Source: Lachnospiraceae bacterium
Lineage (GTDB): Bacteria > Bacillota > Clostridia > Lachnospirales > Lachnospiraceae
Direction: 5' to 3'
DNA length: 64,000 bases
Assembly (NCBI GenBank): GCA_017430085.1
Contig: JAFRNR010000036.1
Location: 17,156-81,155, forward strand
In this document: positions 43,358 through 52,756 of the stretch, one piece after another
Layout of the letters: the number at the start of each line of letters is the position of its first letter
How positions within the stretch are numbered: the stretch's first letter is position 1
The notes under the pieces: generated by a model
The model's input: only the letters and a program-made list of their open reading frames with translations
Told to the model about the DNA's origin: nothing
Database searches by the model: none
Translations under genes and position numbers: made by a program

Positions 43358-43594
43358 TTATTCCTCTTCTTCCCGGTAGTTGAATACCGGCCCCGCCATG
43401 CAGCAGCCGCGGGAGTAGATATACTGTCCGTCAAAGCGGAAAGCCGCGGCGCCGGAGGCAGTGCTGCCTTCATAGATCCGGTCCCCGGAGATGGTATAGG
43501 CAGGTGCTCCCGAGGTCTCCCCGCCGGAAAAGATCTGCTTTCCCCGGATGGTGTAGACCGGTGTTCCGGCAGCCGTCCATCCCGGATACGGCAA
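43358..43594 (-). CDS. Small beta-repeat protein
   Basis: A 78-residue protein made of about three repeats of 20 residues: VYTIRGKQIFSGGETSGAPA, AYTISGDRIYEGSTASGAAA and FRFDGQYIYSRG. Similar strand-turn repeats occur in uncharacterised clostridial proteins. The start would be TTG at 43594 with GAAAGG 7 nt upstream; no ATG fits. It lies between two operons and has its own terminator. The function is unknown. Confidence 0.6.
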   Translation of the reverse strand: MPYPGWTAAGTPVYTIRGKQIFSGGETSGAPAYTISGDRIYEGSTASGAAAFRFDGQYIYSRGCCMAGPVFNYREEEE

Positions 43595-43661
43595 ATAATG
43601 CCTTTCTGCTGCGAAATAAGCGTCATCCTGCGAGCTTTTTCCGCTTATAATTCCATTTGCA

Positions 43662-43690
43662 TTGACTTTTTGCCCGAAAAGGCGTATTAT
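43662..43690 (+). promoter_or_regulatory. Promoter of the acyl-CoA dehydrogenase-etf operon
   Basis: TTGACT (43662-43667), 17 bp, TATTAT (43685-43690), ending 52 bp before the start codon. Confidence 0.8.
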
Positions 43691-43742
43691 ATAGATGAAA
43701 AATATCGGTTAAAAATTTAACAATTTTTTCCAGGAGGACACT

Positions 43743-44885
43743 ATGGATTTTGCACTCAGTCAGGAACATCTGATGGCCCGGGACCTTTTCCGCAGCTTCG
43801 CGGAAAACGAAGTCAAGCCCCTGGCCCAGGAAGTGGATGAGGAAGAACGTTTCCCGCTGGAGACCGTCGAAAAGATGGGCAAGCTGGGATTCTTGGGCAT
43901 TCCCATCCCGAAGCAGTACGGCGGCCAGGGCTGCGACTACCTGACCTATGCCATCTGCGTGGAAGAACTGGCGAAGGTCTGCGGGACCACCGCCGTCATC
44001 GTTTCCGCCCACACCTCCCTGTGCGAGATGCCCATTCTGCATTTCGGCACGGAAGAACAGAAGCAGAAGTACTTAACGCCCCTGGCTAAGGGCGAAAAGC
44101 TCGGCGCCTTCGGTCTGACCGAACCCGGCGCGGGCACCGACGCCTCCGGCCAGCACACCAAAGCCGTGAAGGACGGCGACGAATACGTGCTGAACGGCTC
44201 CAAGGTCTTCATCACCAACGGTTACTATGCGGACACCTACGTGGTCTTCGCCATGACCGACAAGTCCCTGGGCAGCCGCGGCATCTCCGCCTTCATCGTG
44301 GAAAAGGGCACGCCCGGCTTCACCTTCGGCACCAAGGAAAAGAAAATGGGTATCCGCGGCAGCGCGACCTACGAGCTGGTCTTTACGGACTGCCGCATCC
44401 CGGCCGCGAACCTGCTGGGCAAGGAAGGCCAAGGCTACGGCATCGCCCTGCACACCTTAAACGGCGGCCGCGTCGGTATCGCGGCGCAGGCGCTGGGCCT
44501 GGCGGCCGGTGCGCTGGAAGTCTCCACGGCCTATGTCAAGACCCGCAAGCAGTTCGGCAAGACCCTGGACCGCTTCCAGAACACCCAGTTCACCCTGGCG
44601 GAAATGGCTGTCCGCACGGAAGCCGCCCGCCTGCTGGTGTACAAATCCGCCTGGGAGCATGACGCCGACCCGAAGAATGACGGCACCTGCTCTTCCATGG
44701 CCAAGCTCTACGCGGCCGAGACCGCATCCTACGTCACCAACCGGGCCGTCCAGCTTCACGGCGGCTACGGCTATATCCGCGAATACGACGTGGAGCGCAT
44801 GATGCGCGACGCGAAGATCACGGAGATCTACGAGGGTACCTCCGAAGTCCAGCGGATGGTCATCTCCCATAACTTACTGAAATAA
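43743..44885 (+). CDS. bcd: Acyl-CoA dehydrogenase, butyryl-CoA dehydrogenase type
   Basis: FAD enzyme reducing crotonyl-CoA to butyryl-CoA with electrons from the adjacent Etf. The 380-residue length is typical. Motifs are GAFGLTEPGAGTDASG, YVLNGSKVFITNG, QFGKTLDRFQNTQF, LHGGYGYIREYDVERMMRDA and the catalytic base in IYEGTSEVQRMVIS (Glu of YEGT). CCAGGAGGACACT precedes the ATG. The bcd-etfB-etfA order is the hallmark of flavin-based electron bifurcation in butyrate-forming Clostridia, although the other crotonyl-CoA genes are not in this window. Confidence 0.93.
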   Translation: MDFALSQEHLMARDLFRSFAENEVKPLAQEVDEEERFPLETVEKMGKLGFLGIPIPKQYGGQGCDYLTYAICVEELAKVCGTTAVIVSAHTSLCEMPILHFGTEEQKQKYLTPLAKGEKLGAFGLTEPGAGTDASGQHTKAVKDGDEYVLNGSKVFITNGYYADTYVVFAMTDKSLGSRGISAFIVEKGTPGFTFGTKEKKMGIRGSATYELVFTDCRIPAANLLGKEGQGYGIALHTLNGGRVGIAAQALGLAAGALEVSTAYVKTRKQFGKTLDRFQNTQFTLAEMAVRTEAARLLVYKSAWEHDADPKNDGTCSSMAKLYAAETASYVTNRAVQLHGGYGYIREYDVERMMRDAKITEIYEGTSEVQRMVISHNLLK

Positions 44886-44901
44886 CAAGGAGACCGAGCA
44901 C

Positions 44902-45687
44902 ATGAAAATCGTTGTATGCATCAAGCAGGTACCCGATACCGCCGGCGGCGTGAAGTTCAATCCGGACGGCACCCTGGACCGTTCCGCCATGCTGGCGATC
45001 ATGAACCCGGATGACAAGGCCGGCCTGGAAGCCGCCCTGCGTCTGAAGGATCAGTACGGCGCGGAAGTCACCGTGGTCACCATGGGCCTGCCCAAGGCCG
45101 ACGCCATCCTGCGCGAAGCCATGGCCATGGGCGCCGACAAGGCCGTTCTGGTCACGGACCGCGTGCTGGGCGGCGCCGATACCTGGGCCACCTCCCAGAC
45201 CCTGGCCGGCGCGCTGCGCGGCCTGGAATACGACCTCGTCATCACCGGCCGCCAGGCCATCGACGGCGATACCGCCCAGGTCGGCCCGCAGCTGTCCGTC
45301 CATCTGGGCCTGCCGCTGGTCAGCTACACCCAGAACCTGAAGATCGAAGACGGCTACGTGATCGCCGAGCGTCTGTTTGACGACCGCCATCACGTCCTGA
45401 AGGTCAAGATGCCCTGCCTCCTGACCGCGCTGTCCGAACTGAACGAGCCGCGTTACATGACCCCCGGCGGGATCTTTGACGCGTTCCAGAAAGAAGTGAC
45501 CGTATGGGGCCGCAAGGACCTGGTGGACACCCTGGATTCCGACCTGGGCAAGGTGGGCTCCCCCACCCAGATCGCCAAGGCCTCCGATAAGGTCCGCAAA
45601 GGCGCCGGCACCCAGCATGTGGCGGAAGACGGCCGCGAAGGCGCCGCCTACATCCTGGAAAAACTCAAAGAAAAATTCATCATCTGA
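44902..45687 (+). CDS. etfB: Electron transfer flavoprotein subunit beta
   Basis: A 261-residue protein starting MKIVVCIKQVPDTAGGVKFN. It contains TVVTMGLPKADAILREAMAM and the EtfB signature ITGRQAIDGDTAQVGPQLSV. It pairs with EtfA to carry electrons, through FAD, to the acyl-CoA dehydrogenase. It lies 16 bp after bcd and 14 bp before etfA. Confidence 0.95.
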   Translation: MKIVVCIKQVPDTAGGVKFNPDGTLDRSAMLAIMNPDDKAGLEAALRLKDQYGAEVTVVTMGLPKADAILREAMAMGADKAVLVTDRVLGGADTWATSQTLAGALRGLEYDLVITGRQAIDGDTAQVGPQLSVHLGLPLVSYTQNLKIEDGYVIAERLFDDRHHVLKVKMPCLLTALSELNEPRYMTPGGIFDAFQKEVTVWGRKDLVDTLDSDLGKVGSPTQIAKASDKVRKGAGTQHVAEDGREGAAYILEKLKEKFII

Positions 45688-45701
45688 GGGGGAACACAGA
45701 T

Positions 45702-46757
45702 ATGGCTTTATCCGATTACAAGGGCGTATATGTATTTGCCCAGCAGACTGATAACAAAGTAGACGGCATCGCCCTGGAGCTGTTAGGCAAGGGCAAGGCG
45801 CTGGCGGCGGACCTCGGCACGGAAGTCGTGGCCATGCTGCTCGGCCATGAGATCGGCGACCAGGCCGACGTTCTGGCCGAATACGGCGCCGACAAGGTCG
45901 TCCTGGTAGACCATCCTTATCTGAAGGATTACATGACCGAGCCTTACACGCAGGCCATCTCCGCCATCATCCGCGAACTCAAGCCCGAGATCGTGCTCTT
46001 TGGCGCGACCGCCATCGGCCGCGATCTGGCGCCCTGCGTGGCGGCCACCGTACACACCGGCCTGACCGCGGACTGCACCAAGCTGGACATCGGCGATTTC
46101 CCGATGAACCCGATCCCCGGCAAGGAGACCCTGCACAACCAGCTGCTGAGGACCCGTCCCGCGTTCGGCGGCAACACCATCGCCACCATCGCCATTCCGG
46201 ACTTCCGTCCGCAGATGGCCACGGTTCGTCCGGGCGTCATGCAGAAGATCGCTCCCATTGCGGACGCGAAGGCCAACGTGCTGAACTTCGACGCGCATCT
46301 GGAGAAGAACGACCGCTACGTGGAGATCCTGGACGTGGTCAAGAAAGTCAGCGACTACGTGGACATCCAGGACGCCAAGATCCTGATCTCCGGCGGCCGC
46401 GGCATGCAGAACAAGGAAAACTACGAAAAGTACCTGCGTCCGTTAGCTAACCTGCTGGGCGGCCAGGTCTCCTCTTCCCGCGCGGGCGTGGACGGCTTCG
46501 GCATCCCGAAGGAACTGCAGGTAGGCCAGACCGGCAAGACCGTGCGGCCTAAACTGTACATGGCCTGCGGCATCTCCGGCGCCATCCAGCACCTGGCCGG
46601 CATGGAGGAATCCGATCTGATCATCGCCATCAACAAGGACGAGACCGCCCCGATCTTCGACGTGGCGGACTTCGGCATCGTGGGCGACCTGTTCCAGATC
46701 ATCCCGCCGCTGACCCAGATGGTGGAGCAGGAGCTGGCGAAGAAGAAGGAAGTATGA
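45702..46757 (+). CDS. etfA: Electron transfer flavoprotein subunit alpha
   Basis: A 351-residue protein. The N-terminal domain has [20 protein letters not shown]. The C-terminal FAD domain shows [60 protein letters not shown] and the end motif [20 protein letters not shown]. It is the last gene of the operon, before a strong terminator. Confidence 0.95.
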   Translation: MALSDYKGVYVFAQQTDNKVDGIALELLGKGKALAADLGTEVVAMLLGHEIGDQADVLAEYGADKVVLVDHPYLKDYMTEPYTQAISAIIRELKPEIVLFGATAIGRDLAPCVAATVHTGLTADCTKLDIGDFPMNPIPGKETLHNQLLRTRPAFGGNTIATIAIPDFRPQMATVRPGVMQKIAPIADAKANVLNFDAHLEKNDRYVEILDVVKKVSDYVDIQDAKILISGGRGMQNKENYEKYLRPLANLLGGQVSSSRAGVDGFGIPKELQVGQTGKTVRPKLYMACGISGAIQHLAGMEESDLIIAINKDETAPIFDVADFGIVGDLFQIIPPLTQMVEQELAKKKEV

Positions 46758-46780
46758 TTCCGGATCTTCCGCAAAAGGCC

Positions 46781-46808
46781 GGGGAAGGTTTCCTTCCCCG
46801 GTTTTTTT
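46781..46808 (+). terminator. Terminator of the bcd-etfBA operon
   Basis: CGGGGAAGG-TTT-CCTTCCCCG followed by T7. Confidence 0.95.
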
Positions 46809-46851
46809 GTGGCGGGCGGCGGCGGTCGGCCCGCAGCCCCGTTTCTGACAT

Positions 46852-46880
46852 TTGACTTTGCGTCCCTCCTGTGTTATATA
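46852..46880 (+). promoter_or_regulatory. Promoter of the lipoprotein gene
   Basis: TTGACT (46852-46857), 17 bp, TATATA (46875-46880). Confidence 0.65.
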
Positions 46881-46925
46881 TGTTAGGAAGTTTTTAAAAT
46901 AATCATCACGAAGAAGGAGAAAGAT

Positions 46926-47825
46926 ATGAAAAAACTTCTGGCACTGCTGCTCTGCGCAGCGATGATCCTGAGCCTGACCGCCTGCGGCGACGGCTACAAG
47001 ACCGACAAGAACGCGAAAGCGGAAGACATCTTTTCCGCCGCCGTTACGAATCTGTCCAAAACCGTGAAGACCATGCTGGATAAGGACGCCGAGCCGGCTC
47101 CGTTCAGTTTCAAGATGACCGGCAGCGTTTCCGCCGCCCTCAAGATGCCCGCCGAAGCGGCGGCAGAGGCCGGGAACACCGATCTGTCCATTACGGCTTC
47201 CGGCGAAGCGAACGGTCTGGTCGACAACAAGAAAGGCGCTTCCGTAACGCTGAAGGCTGAAACGAACGCCATGAAGGTGCTGGGTTCCCTGTTCGGCGCC
47301 CTTATGCCCGCCGGCAAAGAAGCCGAAGATATGAAGATCGAAGCCGGCGCCTACGTCGACCTGGAGTCCGGCAGGGCCTATGTCCAGGATCCGGACACCA
47401 AGAGCTGGAGCTGGACTTCCTTCGATCCCGACGATCTCAAGAAGGCGGATCTCAAGGAAGTGGAGAGCACGACGCTGGACAAGGTCTTTGAGACCTATAC
47501 CTTCACCGTAGAGAAGGAAGCCTACATTTTTGAAGGAACCGCCAAGGCGGAAGCCGTGAACACCGACGCGCTGGACAACGAGATGGTCTCCGAGATCGGC
47601 GGCATGATCAAGGATCTGAAGCCGGCTCTGAAGCTGACCGTCGATCCCGACAAGCGGATCACCGGCGCTGTCATGACCGTCAAAGATTACACGCTGGATC
47701 TGGGCGAGATGCTGGGCCTGTCCGCCGTGATCAGCGACCTTTCGCTGGATCTGGGCATCACCTACGGTCCCGTCAGCTACCAGCTGCCCGACGACGTGAA
47801 GAACGCGCCGGAGAAAGAGGACTGA
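46926..47825 (+). CDS. Uncharacterised lipoprotein
   Basis: A 299-residue protein with a lipoprotein signal ending LSLTAC (Cys20). The mature part has repeated beta-rich segments typical of LolA/LppX-like lipid-binding or DUF6612-like folds (FSFKMTGSVSAALK, NGLVDNKKGASVTLKAETNA, RAYVQDPDTKSWSWTSF), but no family is certain. AGAAGGAGAAAGAT precedes the ATG. It is a single gene between two terminators, probably surface-exposed. Confidence 0.75.
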   Translation: MKKLLALLLCAAMILSLTACGDGYKTDKNAKAEDIFSAAVTNLSKTVKTMLDKDAEPAPFSFKMTGSVSAALKMPAEAAAEAGNTDLSITASGEANGLVDNKKGASVTLKAETNAMKVLGSLFGALMPAGKEAEDMKIEAGAYVDLESGRAYVQDPDTKSWSWTSFDPDDLKKADLKEVESTTLDKVFETYTFTVEKEAYIFEGTAKAEAVNTDALDNEMVSEIGGMIKDLKPALKLTVDPDKRITGAVMTVKDYTLDLGEMLGLSAVISDLSLDLGITYGPVSYQLPDDVKNAPEKED

Positions 47826-47854
47826 TCTGCGGACGCGATCCTGAAACTTCTGTG

Positions 47855-47892
47855 AAAAAGCCGGGGAAGACTTGCATCTTCCCCGGCTTTTT
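47855..47892 (+). terminator. Terminator of the lipoprotein gene
   Basis: AAAAAGCCGGGGAAGA pairs with TCTTCCCCGGCTTTTT over 16 bp with a 6-nt loop. The long A/T extensions suggest it can work in both directions. Confidence 0.95.
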
Positions 47893-47972
47893 GCTACCAT
47901 TCAACGGGGCGGACGTGAGCCGCCCGCAGCGAAAACACACCGGAGGGGGGCTCTCCTCGAAAGGATACGCTT

Positions 47973-48431
47973 ATGGGCGGTTTCTTCAACAATCTGATGA
48001 TGCGCTTCCGCCGCTTCATGCAGGGGCGCTACGGCGTGGACAATCTGTCCCGCTTCCTGATGGCCCTGGCCATGCTCCTGTGGATCGTCAATATCTTTTT
48101 CGGTTTTCAAAACACCGTGCTGGCCATCATCGTGGCCGTTCTCCTGATCCTGGTCTATATCCGCATGCTCTCTAAAAACGTGCAGGCGCGGTATAACGAA
48201 AACACCCGCTACCTGATGCTGAAAAACAAGGTGCTGGGCATTTTCCGCGGCAAGGGGAGCGGTTCCGCGAAAAGCGGCAGCGGTTCGGGCCGCGGCTATA
48301 CGTCCGCCGATACCGGGCACAAGATCTTCTCCTGTCCCGCCTGCCGGCAGCGGGTGCGCGTGCCGTCCGGCCACGGGAAGATCGAGATCACCTGTCCCAA
48401 ATGCGGCAATCATTTCAAGCGCCGCACCTAA
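47973..48431 (+). CDS. Small membrane protein with C-terminal zinc ribbon
   Basis: A 152-residue protein. It has an amphipathic N-terminus, two helices (about 27-45 and 46-65), a Gly/Ser linker and a zinc ribbon with FSCPACRQRVRVPSG and ITCPKCGNHFKRR (CxxC pairs). This layout is common beside DnaJ-domain genes in Clostridia. It lies 9 bp before the DUF5685 gene. Function unknown; a chaperone or membrane-protein handling role is inferred from its neighbours. Confidence 0.82.
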   Translation: MGGFFNNLMMRFRRFMQGRYGVDNLSRFLMALAMLLWIVNIFFGFQNTVLAIIVAVLLILVYIRMLSKNVQARYNENTRYLMLKNKVLGIFRGKGSGSAKSGSGSGRGYTSADTGHKIFSCPACRQRVRVPSGHGKIEITCPKCGNHFKRRT

Positions 48432-48440
48432 GGAGCGTCC

Positions 48441-49313
48441 ATGTTCGGTTACATCACGATCGCAAGACCGGAACTGAAGATCAAAGACGAGGAGACATAC
48501 CGCGCCTTCTACTGCGGCCTGTGCCGCGCGCTGAAAAAGCGCCACGGGTTCTCCGGGCAGAGCACGCTCTCCTATGACATGACGTTCGTGGCCCTGCTGC
48601 TCTCCGCTTTATACGAGCCGCCCACGGAGGCGGATTCCGTCTGGTGCCCCGTGCATCCCAAGGGACGCCATGCCATAGTGAAGAACCGTTTTCTGGAATA
48701 CGGCGCGGACATGAACCTCCTGCTCGCGTATTACAACCTGCGGGATGACTGGGCGGACGATAAAAAGCTGAGCGCCAAGGCGCTGTCCGGCCTGATGAAG
48801 AAGCACGCCGGGCAGGTGGAGGAAGCCTGGCCCCGCCAGGGGAAGGCGGTACGGGATTATCTGGCCGCCGTCGCGGAGATCGAGCGGAAGGGCGAACCGG
48901 ATCCGGACGCCCCGGCCGGCGCTACCGGCGTCATGCTGGGCGAGCTGCTGGTCACGGAGGAGGACGTGTGGGCCCCCACGCTGCGGCAGATGGGCTTCTA
49001 TCTGGGCAAATTTATTTATCTGATGGACGCGTACGAAGACCTGGAGGACGATATCAGGTCCGGGAACTACAACCCGCTGACCGCATGGGGCCGGACGCGC
49101 GTCGCGGTGGCAGACCGGGTGCAGGAAGCGCTCACGCAGGTGCTCAGCGAGGCATCGCTGGCGTTCGAGCGGCTCCCCATCGTGGAGGGCGAGGCCCTGC
49201 TGCGGAACATCCTGTACGCGGGCGTGTGGACGAAATTCGACGAAATATCGCACAAAGATAAGGAAAAAACCGCCGCACAGGCGGAGGAAGGAGGCGACGG
49301 CCATGATGTATGA
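48441..49313 (+). CDS. DUF5685-like protein
   Basis: The 290-residue protein opens [20 protein letters not shown], then [17 protein letters not shown], matching DUF5685. It is mostly helical; [20 protein letters not shown] recalls the Asp-rich motif of isoprenoid synthases, but the second such motif is not evident. Its end overlaps the start of the DnaJ-domain gene by 11 bp. The function is unknown. Confidence 0.82.
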   Translation: MFGYITIARPELKIKDEETYRAFYCGLCRALKKRHGFSGQSTLSYDMTFVALLLSALYEPPTEADSVWCPVHPKGRHAIVKNRFLEYGADMNLLLAYYNLRDDWADDKKLSAKALSGLMKKHAGQVEEAWPRQGKAVRDYLAAVAEIERKGEPDPDAPAGATGVMLGELLVTEEDVWAPTLRQMGFYLGKFIYLMDAYEDLEDDIRSGNYNPLTAWGRTRVAVADRVQEALTQVLSEASLAFERLPIVEGEALLRNILYAGVWTKFDEISHKDKEKTAAQAEEGGDGHDV

Positions 49314-50127
49314 CCCCTACGCGGTACTGGGCGTCAAATATGACGCCACGGACGACGAGATCAAGAAAGCATACCGTACGCTGAGCCGCCGCTATCATCC
49401 GGACGCCAACGTGAACAATCCGAACGCCGCGCAGGCGGAGGAGAAGTTCAAACTGGTGCAGCAGGCTTATGAGCAGATCATGAAGGACCGCGAGCAAGGC
49501 CGGCGCGGGTACTCCGGGTACGGGCCGGGCAGCAGCTACGGCAGCGGGTACGGCGGGTACCAGTCGGGCAGCGGGTATCAGTCGGGCGGCGGATATCAGT
49601 CCGGCGGCAGGTATCAGGATCCGCAGGGCGGCTACGGGTACGGGCCGTTCGGGTTCGGTTTCGGGCCGTTCGGATTCGGATTCGGCTCCGGTCCGTACGG
49701 CAGCGCGTATCAGCAGCGGAATCCCGCTTATGAGGGCTACACCGAGGAGGAAGTCCAGCATCTGCAGTCGGCCGTCAACTACATCAACGCCGGGCATTAC
49801 CAGGAAGCCTGGAACCTGCTGAGCAGTTTCGAAAACCACGGCGCCTACTGGTATTTCCTGGCCGCCGCCGCGAACAGCGGCCTGGGCAACAACATCAAGG
49901 CCACCGAATACGCCCGCACGGCCGTGCAGATGGATCCCAACAACATGGAATACCAGTCTCTCCTGCAGCAGCTGGAAGGCGGCGGCCGCTGGTATGAAGG
50001 CCAGAGCTCCGGCTACGGACGCAGTATGAGCGGCAGCCTCTGCCGCAGCATCGGCACCTATCTCCTGTGCAGCACCTTCTGCTGCCGGGGCAGCAGCTAC
50101 TGCGGGCGGGGGGCGTGCTGTTATTGA
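49303..50127 (+). CDS. DnaJ-domain protein with Gly/Tyr-rich linker and Cys-rich tail
   Basis: The 274-residue protein has a J-domain (about 3-68) with the HPD triad in [12 protein letters not shown] Gly/Tyr/Ser/Phe-rich linker (about 75-145) with repeats such as [18 protein letters not shown] follows, then a TPR-like helical region (about 148-235, ALEN-type turns in [20 protein letters not shown]). The last residues are strikingly Cys-rich, including [20 protein letters not shown]. It should stimulate DnaK, with client binding by the linker or repeats. Confidence 0.88.
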   Translation: MMYDPYAVLGVKYDATDDEIKKAYRTLSRRYHPDANVNNPNAAQAEEKFKLVQQAYEQIMKDREQGRRGYSGYGPGSSYGSGYGGYQSGSGYQSGGGYQSGGRYQDPQGGYGYGPFGFGFGPFGFGFGSGPYGSAYQQRNPAYEGYTEEEVQHLQSAVNYINAGHYQEAWNLLSSFENHGAYWYFLAAAANSGLGNNIKATEYARTAVQMDPNNMEYQSLLQQLEGGGRWYEGQSSGYGRSMSGSLCRSIGTYLLCSTFCCRGSSYCGRGACCY

Positions 50128-50130
50128 GAC

Positions 50131-50541
50131 ATGAAAGAATTCATGCGCGCCGTTAAATTCGTCTGTTTTTCGGTCAGCGCCGGGCTGATCGAGATCGGCA
50201 GTTTCGCGCTGTTCAACGAACTCCTCCACTGGCCCTACTGGCTCAGCTACATGACCGCGCTGGTCCTCTCCGTCCTGTGGAACTTCACGCTGAACCGCAA
50301 ATTCACGTTCAAATCCGCCGCCAACGTGCCCATCGCGATGCTGAAGGTCGCCGCGTACTATGCGGTCTTCACGCCCGTCACATCCTGGCTGGAGGACGTG
50401 TACACCATGCAATGGGGTTGGAACGAGTATCTGGCGACGTTCGCGAACATGGCGCTGAATCTGGTCACGGAGTTCCTGTATCAGAGGTTTTTCGTGTTCG
50501 GGAAGAGTCTGGATACGCAGGAGAATAATAAAAAAATATGA
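50131..50541 (+). CDS. GtrA-like membrane protein
   Basis: A 136-residue protein with four hydrophobic helices and the GtrA signature VLSVLWNFTLNRKFTFKSAA, followed later by YQRFFVFGKSL. GtrA proteins are linked to export of polyprenyl-linked sugars. The gene lies 3 bp after the DnaJ-domain gene and has no clear ribosome site of its own, so it is probably coupled. Confidence 0.85.
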   Translation: MKEFMRAVKFVCFSVSAGLIEIGSFALFNELLHWPYWLSYMTALVLSVLWNFTLNRKFTFKSAANVPIAMLKVAAYYAVFTPVTSWLEDVYTMQWGWNEYLATFANMALNLVTEFLYQRFFVFGKSLDTQENNKKI

Positions 50542-50566
50542 CAAAAGGACGACGCCTTTGTCATAT
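50531..50566 (-). terminator. Terminator of prmA (minus strand)
   Basis: ATATGACAAAGG-type stem with one bulged A. On the minus strand it is followed by T7 from the A-run at 50530-50536. Confidence 0.75.
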
Positions 50567-50581
50567 TGAGCTGAAGTGTCA

Positions 50582-50607
50582 GGGCCGGTTTTCACCGGTC
50601 CTTTTTT
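50582..50607 (+). terminator. Terminator of the DnaJ-gtrA transcript
   Basis: GGGCCGG/CCGGTCC (one G-U) with a 6-nt loop, then T6. It overlaps the last codon of prmA. Confidence 0.8.
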
Positions 50608-51658
50608 ATGTCCTTCGGGCGACCACGCTGACCCAGTCGTTCAGGGGGACGGTCTCGACAAATTCCCACGCGGGATTGGCGCGGAAAGCGGCTTCGACGG
50701 CCTGCTGATGTTCTTTGTAGATGCCGGAGGTGATGAAGATCCCTCCGGTTTTTGCGTACCGGTCCGCCGCACCGGGGGCGGCGAGGACGATGATGACCGG
50801 GGCCAGGATATTGCAGAGGATGAGGTCGAAGCGGCCGGTGACGAGGGCGGGATCAGAGAGAATATTTCCTTCAAAAAACTCGAAACGTTCTTTATTTACG
50901 CTGTTCAGCGATAAATTTTCCTCAATCACATGACTGCAGGCCGGATCAAGCTCCGTGGCAGTCACGGACGCCGCGCCGTACTGCAGCGCCGCCAGCCCCA
51001 GGATCCCGCTGCCGCAGCCGATGTCCAGCACGGTCTCGCCGCCGCACATCCACTTCTTCAGGCCGTCCAGACAGAGGCGGGTGGATTCGTGCGTCCCGCT
51101 GCCGAAGGCGGTGCCCGGGTCCAGACGGATCAGTTTGACCGCGCCGCTGGCCAATGCTTCGGCGTATTCCTCTGGGATGTCCTCCCAGACCGGAAGGATC
51201 AGCAGATCATTGACCAACAGCGGCTGATAATACTGCTTCCAGTTGTCGCGCCAGTCTTCTTCCCGGCTGATATCGCTCTCCAGTCGGAGAGGCGTTCCGG
51301 GAAAGCGACGGTCCCATTTTTCCCGCAGCTGCAGCAGCAGTTCCTGCTCTTCTTCCTGGGACCACAAACGGTCATGGATGGTGTAGGAATCGTCCGTGAC
51401 GTCACCGCTCTGGGCCTGCGCGGCCTCGTCGTCCCCGCTGATGCGCAGGTAAAAACTGATCTTCGGCTCGACGACCGCGGGCATCTCATCCGGAGCCAGC
51501 TCCGGCGACAGGTCCACGAACATCTGCCCGAGTTCCTCCTCGGACGGGATCATCCCATCCTCGATTTCCACGCCTTCAATACCGAGCGAATACAGAAGGG
51601 CCGCAACGGCGTCCTCTTGCGCCGGGTTAATTATAATCGAATACTTATGCCAGTCCAT
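50606..51658 (-). CDS. prmA: Ribosomal protein L11 methyltransferase PrmA
   Basis: Methylates ribosomal protein L11. The 350-residue protein is slightly longer than usual (about 315) because of an acidic stretch around 55-110. The N-terminal substrate-binding domain starts DWHKYSIIINPAQEDAVAAL. The catalytic domain has LDPGTAFGSGTHESTRLCLD, VLDIGCGSGILGLAALQYGA and LILCNILAPVII. AAGGAACGATC precedes the ATG. The gene is followed by a terminator and preceded by a repeat cluster. Confidence 0.95.
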   Translation of the reverse strand: MDWHKYSIIINPAQEDAVAALLYSLGIEGVEIEDGMIPSEEELGQMFVDLSPELAPDEMPAVVEPKISFYLRISGDDEAAQAQSGDVTDDSYTIHDRLWSQEEEQELLLQLREKWDRRFPGTPLRLESDISREEDWRDNWKQYYQPLLVNDLLILPVWEDIPEEYAEALASGAVKLIRLDPGTAFGSGTHESTRLCLDGLKKWMCGGETVLDIGCGSGILGLAALQYGAASVTATELDPACSHVIEENLSLNSVNKERFEFFEGNILSDPALVTGRFDLILCNILAPVIIVLAAPGAADRYAKTGGIFITSGIYKEHQQAVEAAFRANPAWEFVETVPLNDWVSVVARRT

Positions 51659-51726
51659 GATCGTTCCTTATATTTCGGACAGGGCCATTGGGGTACTGTC
51701 CCCTTTTGGCACAAATGAGGCCATTT

Positions 51727-51798
51727 GGGGACGGTTCCGGGTGGCAGTGCCAGGAAGAACCGTCCCTCAGTGGCAGTGCCAGAAAGAACCGTCCCCCA
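51727..51798. repeat. GAACCGTCCC repeat cluster
   Basis: GGGGACGGTTC (51727-51737) is inverted against GAACCGTCCC (51757-51766), with TGGCA/TGCCA nested inside. A 29-bp unit at 51741-51769 repeats at 51770-51798 with two differences. The same GAACCGTCCCCC string recurs near 54793. The 51659-51814 gap between prmA and whiA contains little else. Confidence 0.8.
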
Positions 51799-51814
51799 GT
51801 GGCACCGTTTTCAG

Positions 51815-52756
51815 TCACGAGAGCTCATCCGCGATCTGCACGAGTTTCCGCAGGCGGTGGTTGACCCCGGACTTGCCGACGGGCGGATCCAGCAGCGCGC
51901 CGAGGTCTTTGAGCGGGAGGTCCGGGTTGGCGAGGCGGAGGCGGGCGATGTCCTGCAGAGAACGGGGAAGCGAGGCGAGACCGGCTTTCTCCTGAATGGT
52001 CAGGATCGCGCGGATCTGGTTTTCCCCGGCTTGCGATACCTTCGCCTAGTTGCCGAGGTCGCAGTTGACCTGGCGGTTCACCTGGCCCTGCAGGCTGCGG
52101 TAGGCGCGCGCGTTCTCCCACTGAAGGGTGCTCTGGTAGGCGCCCATCAGGCTGAGGACGGAGGAGATCGCCTCGCTGCTCTTGATGTAGACCAGGTTTT
52201 TGCCTTTGCGGACGGTCGCCCGGGCCGGCAGGTCCCAGTCTTTCAGCAGTGCGGCCAGTTCCTGCGCGCGGGCCTCGCTCGTAGTCACGACTTCCCAGTG
52301 GTACGCGCCTTCCGGGTCACTGACATAGCCGCCCGCCAGGAAAGCGCCCCGCAGGAATGCCCGCCGGCAGGCCTCATTTTTCAGCATACCCTCCGGCGCG
52401 GGCAGGCCCTCTTCGCGCAGGACGCCCCGGCGGTTCATGAACCCGAGTTCCTGCAGCAGGCGGACCGTGGCGCGGTGGTCTTCCAGGCTGACCGTATAGA
52501 CCGGCGAGCCGCCGTGCGCCGTAAAAACGCTGCTCAGCAGGTCGCAGCCGGACAGCGCGCGCATCAAAAAATCCCCCCGCCGCACGGCAGGAAGATTTTC
52601 GCTCTGGATCATCAGGCTCAGGGAGCCGTCCTCCCTCACGTCCAGATACCCGATCCCGGCCGCCAGGGCATGGAGCTCCGCCAGCCGCTGGCCCCGCGGC
52701 TTCAGCGGGACGCGGCTTAACAGTTCCTTGGTCTCTCCGGAAAACGAACCGGCCAT
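51815..52756 (-). pseudogene. whiA: whiA, interrupted by an in-frame amber codon
   Basis: WhiA is a DNA-binding protein with a degenerate LAGLIDADG-like N-terminal part and a C-terminal HTH, affecting cell division and sporulation. The reading frame from ATG 52756 runs through AFLRGAFLAGGYVSDPEGAY and RQVNCDLGN to a TAG at 52046-52048 (codon 237). It then continues in the same frame for 76 more codons of normal WhiA HTH sequence, including GALLDPPVGKSGVNHRLRKL, to TGA at 51815. Total length would be 313 residues, which is normal. One base change explains it. Termination at codon 237 would remove the HTH. The start overlaps the murB stop. Confidence 0.9.

Noticed and set aside
52046..52048. 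Stop-codon reassignment (TAG as sense) as a general property
   Set aside because: Several confident genes in the window end with TAG at the expected position.
51825..52121. 98-codon frame as a separate gene at the end of whiA
   Set aside because: It is out of frame with whiA and rich in Arg and Pro. The true WhiA C-terminus reads in the original frame after the amber codon.
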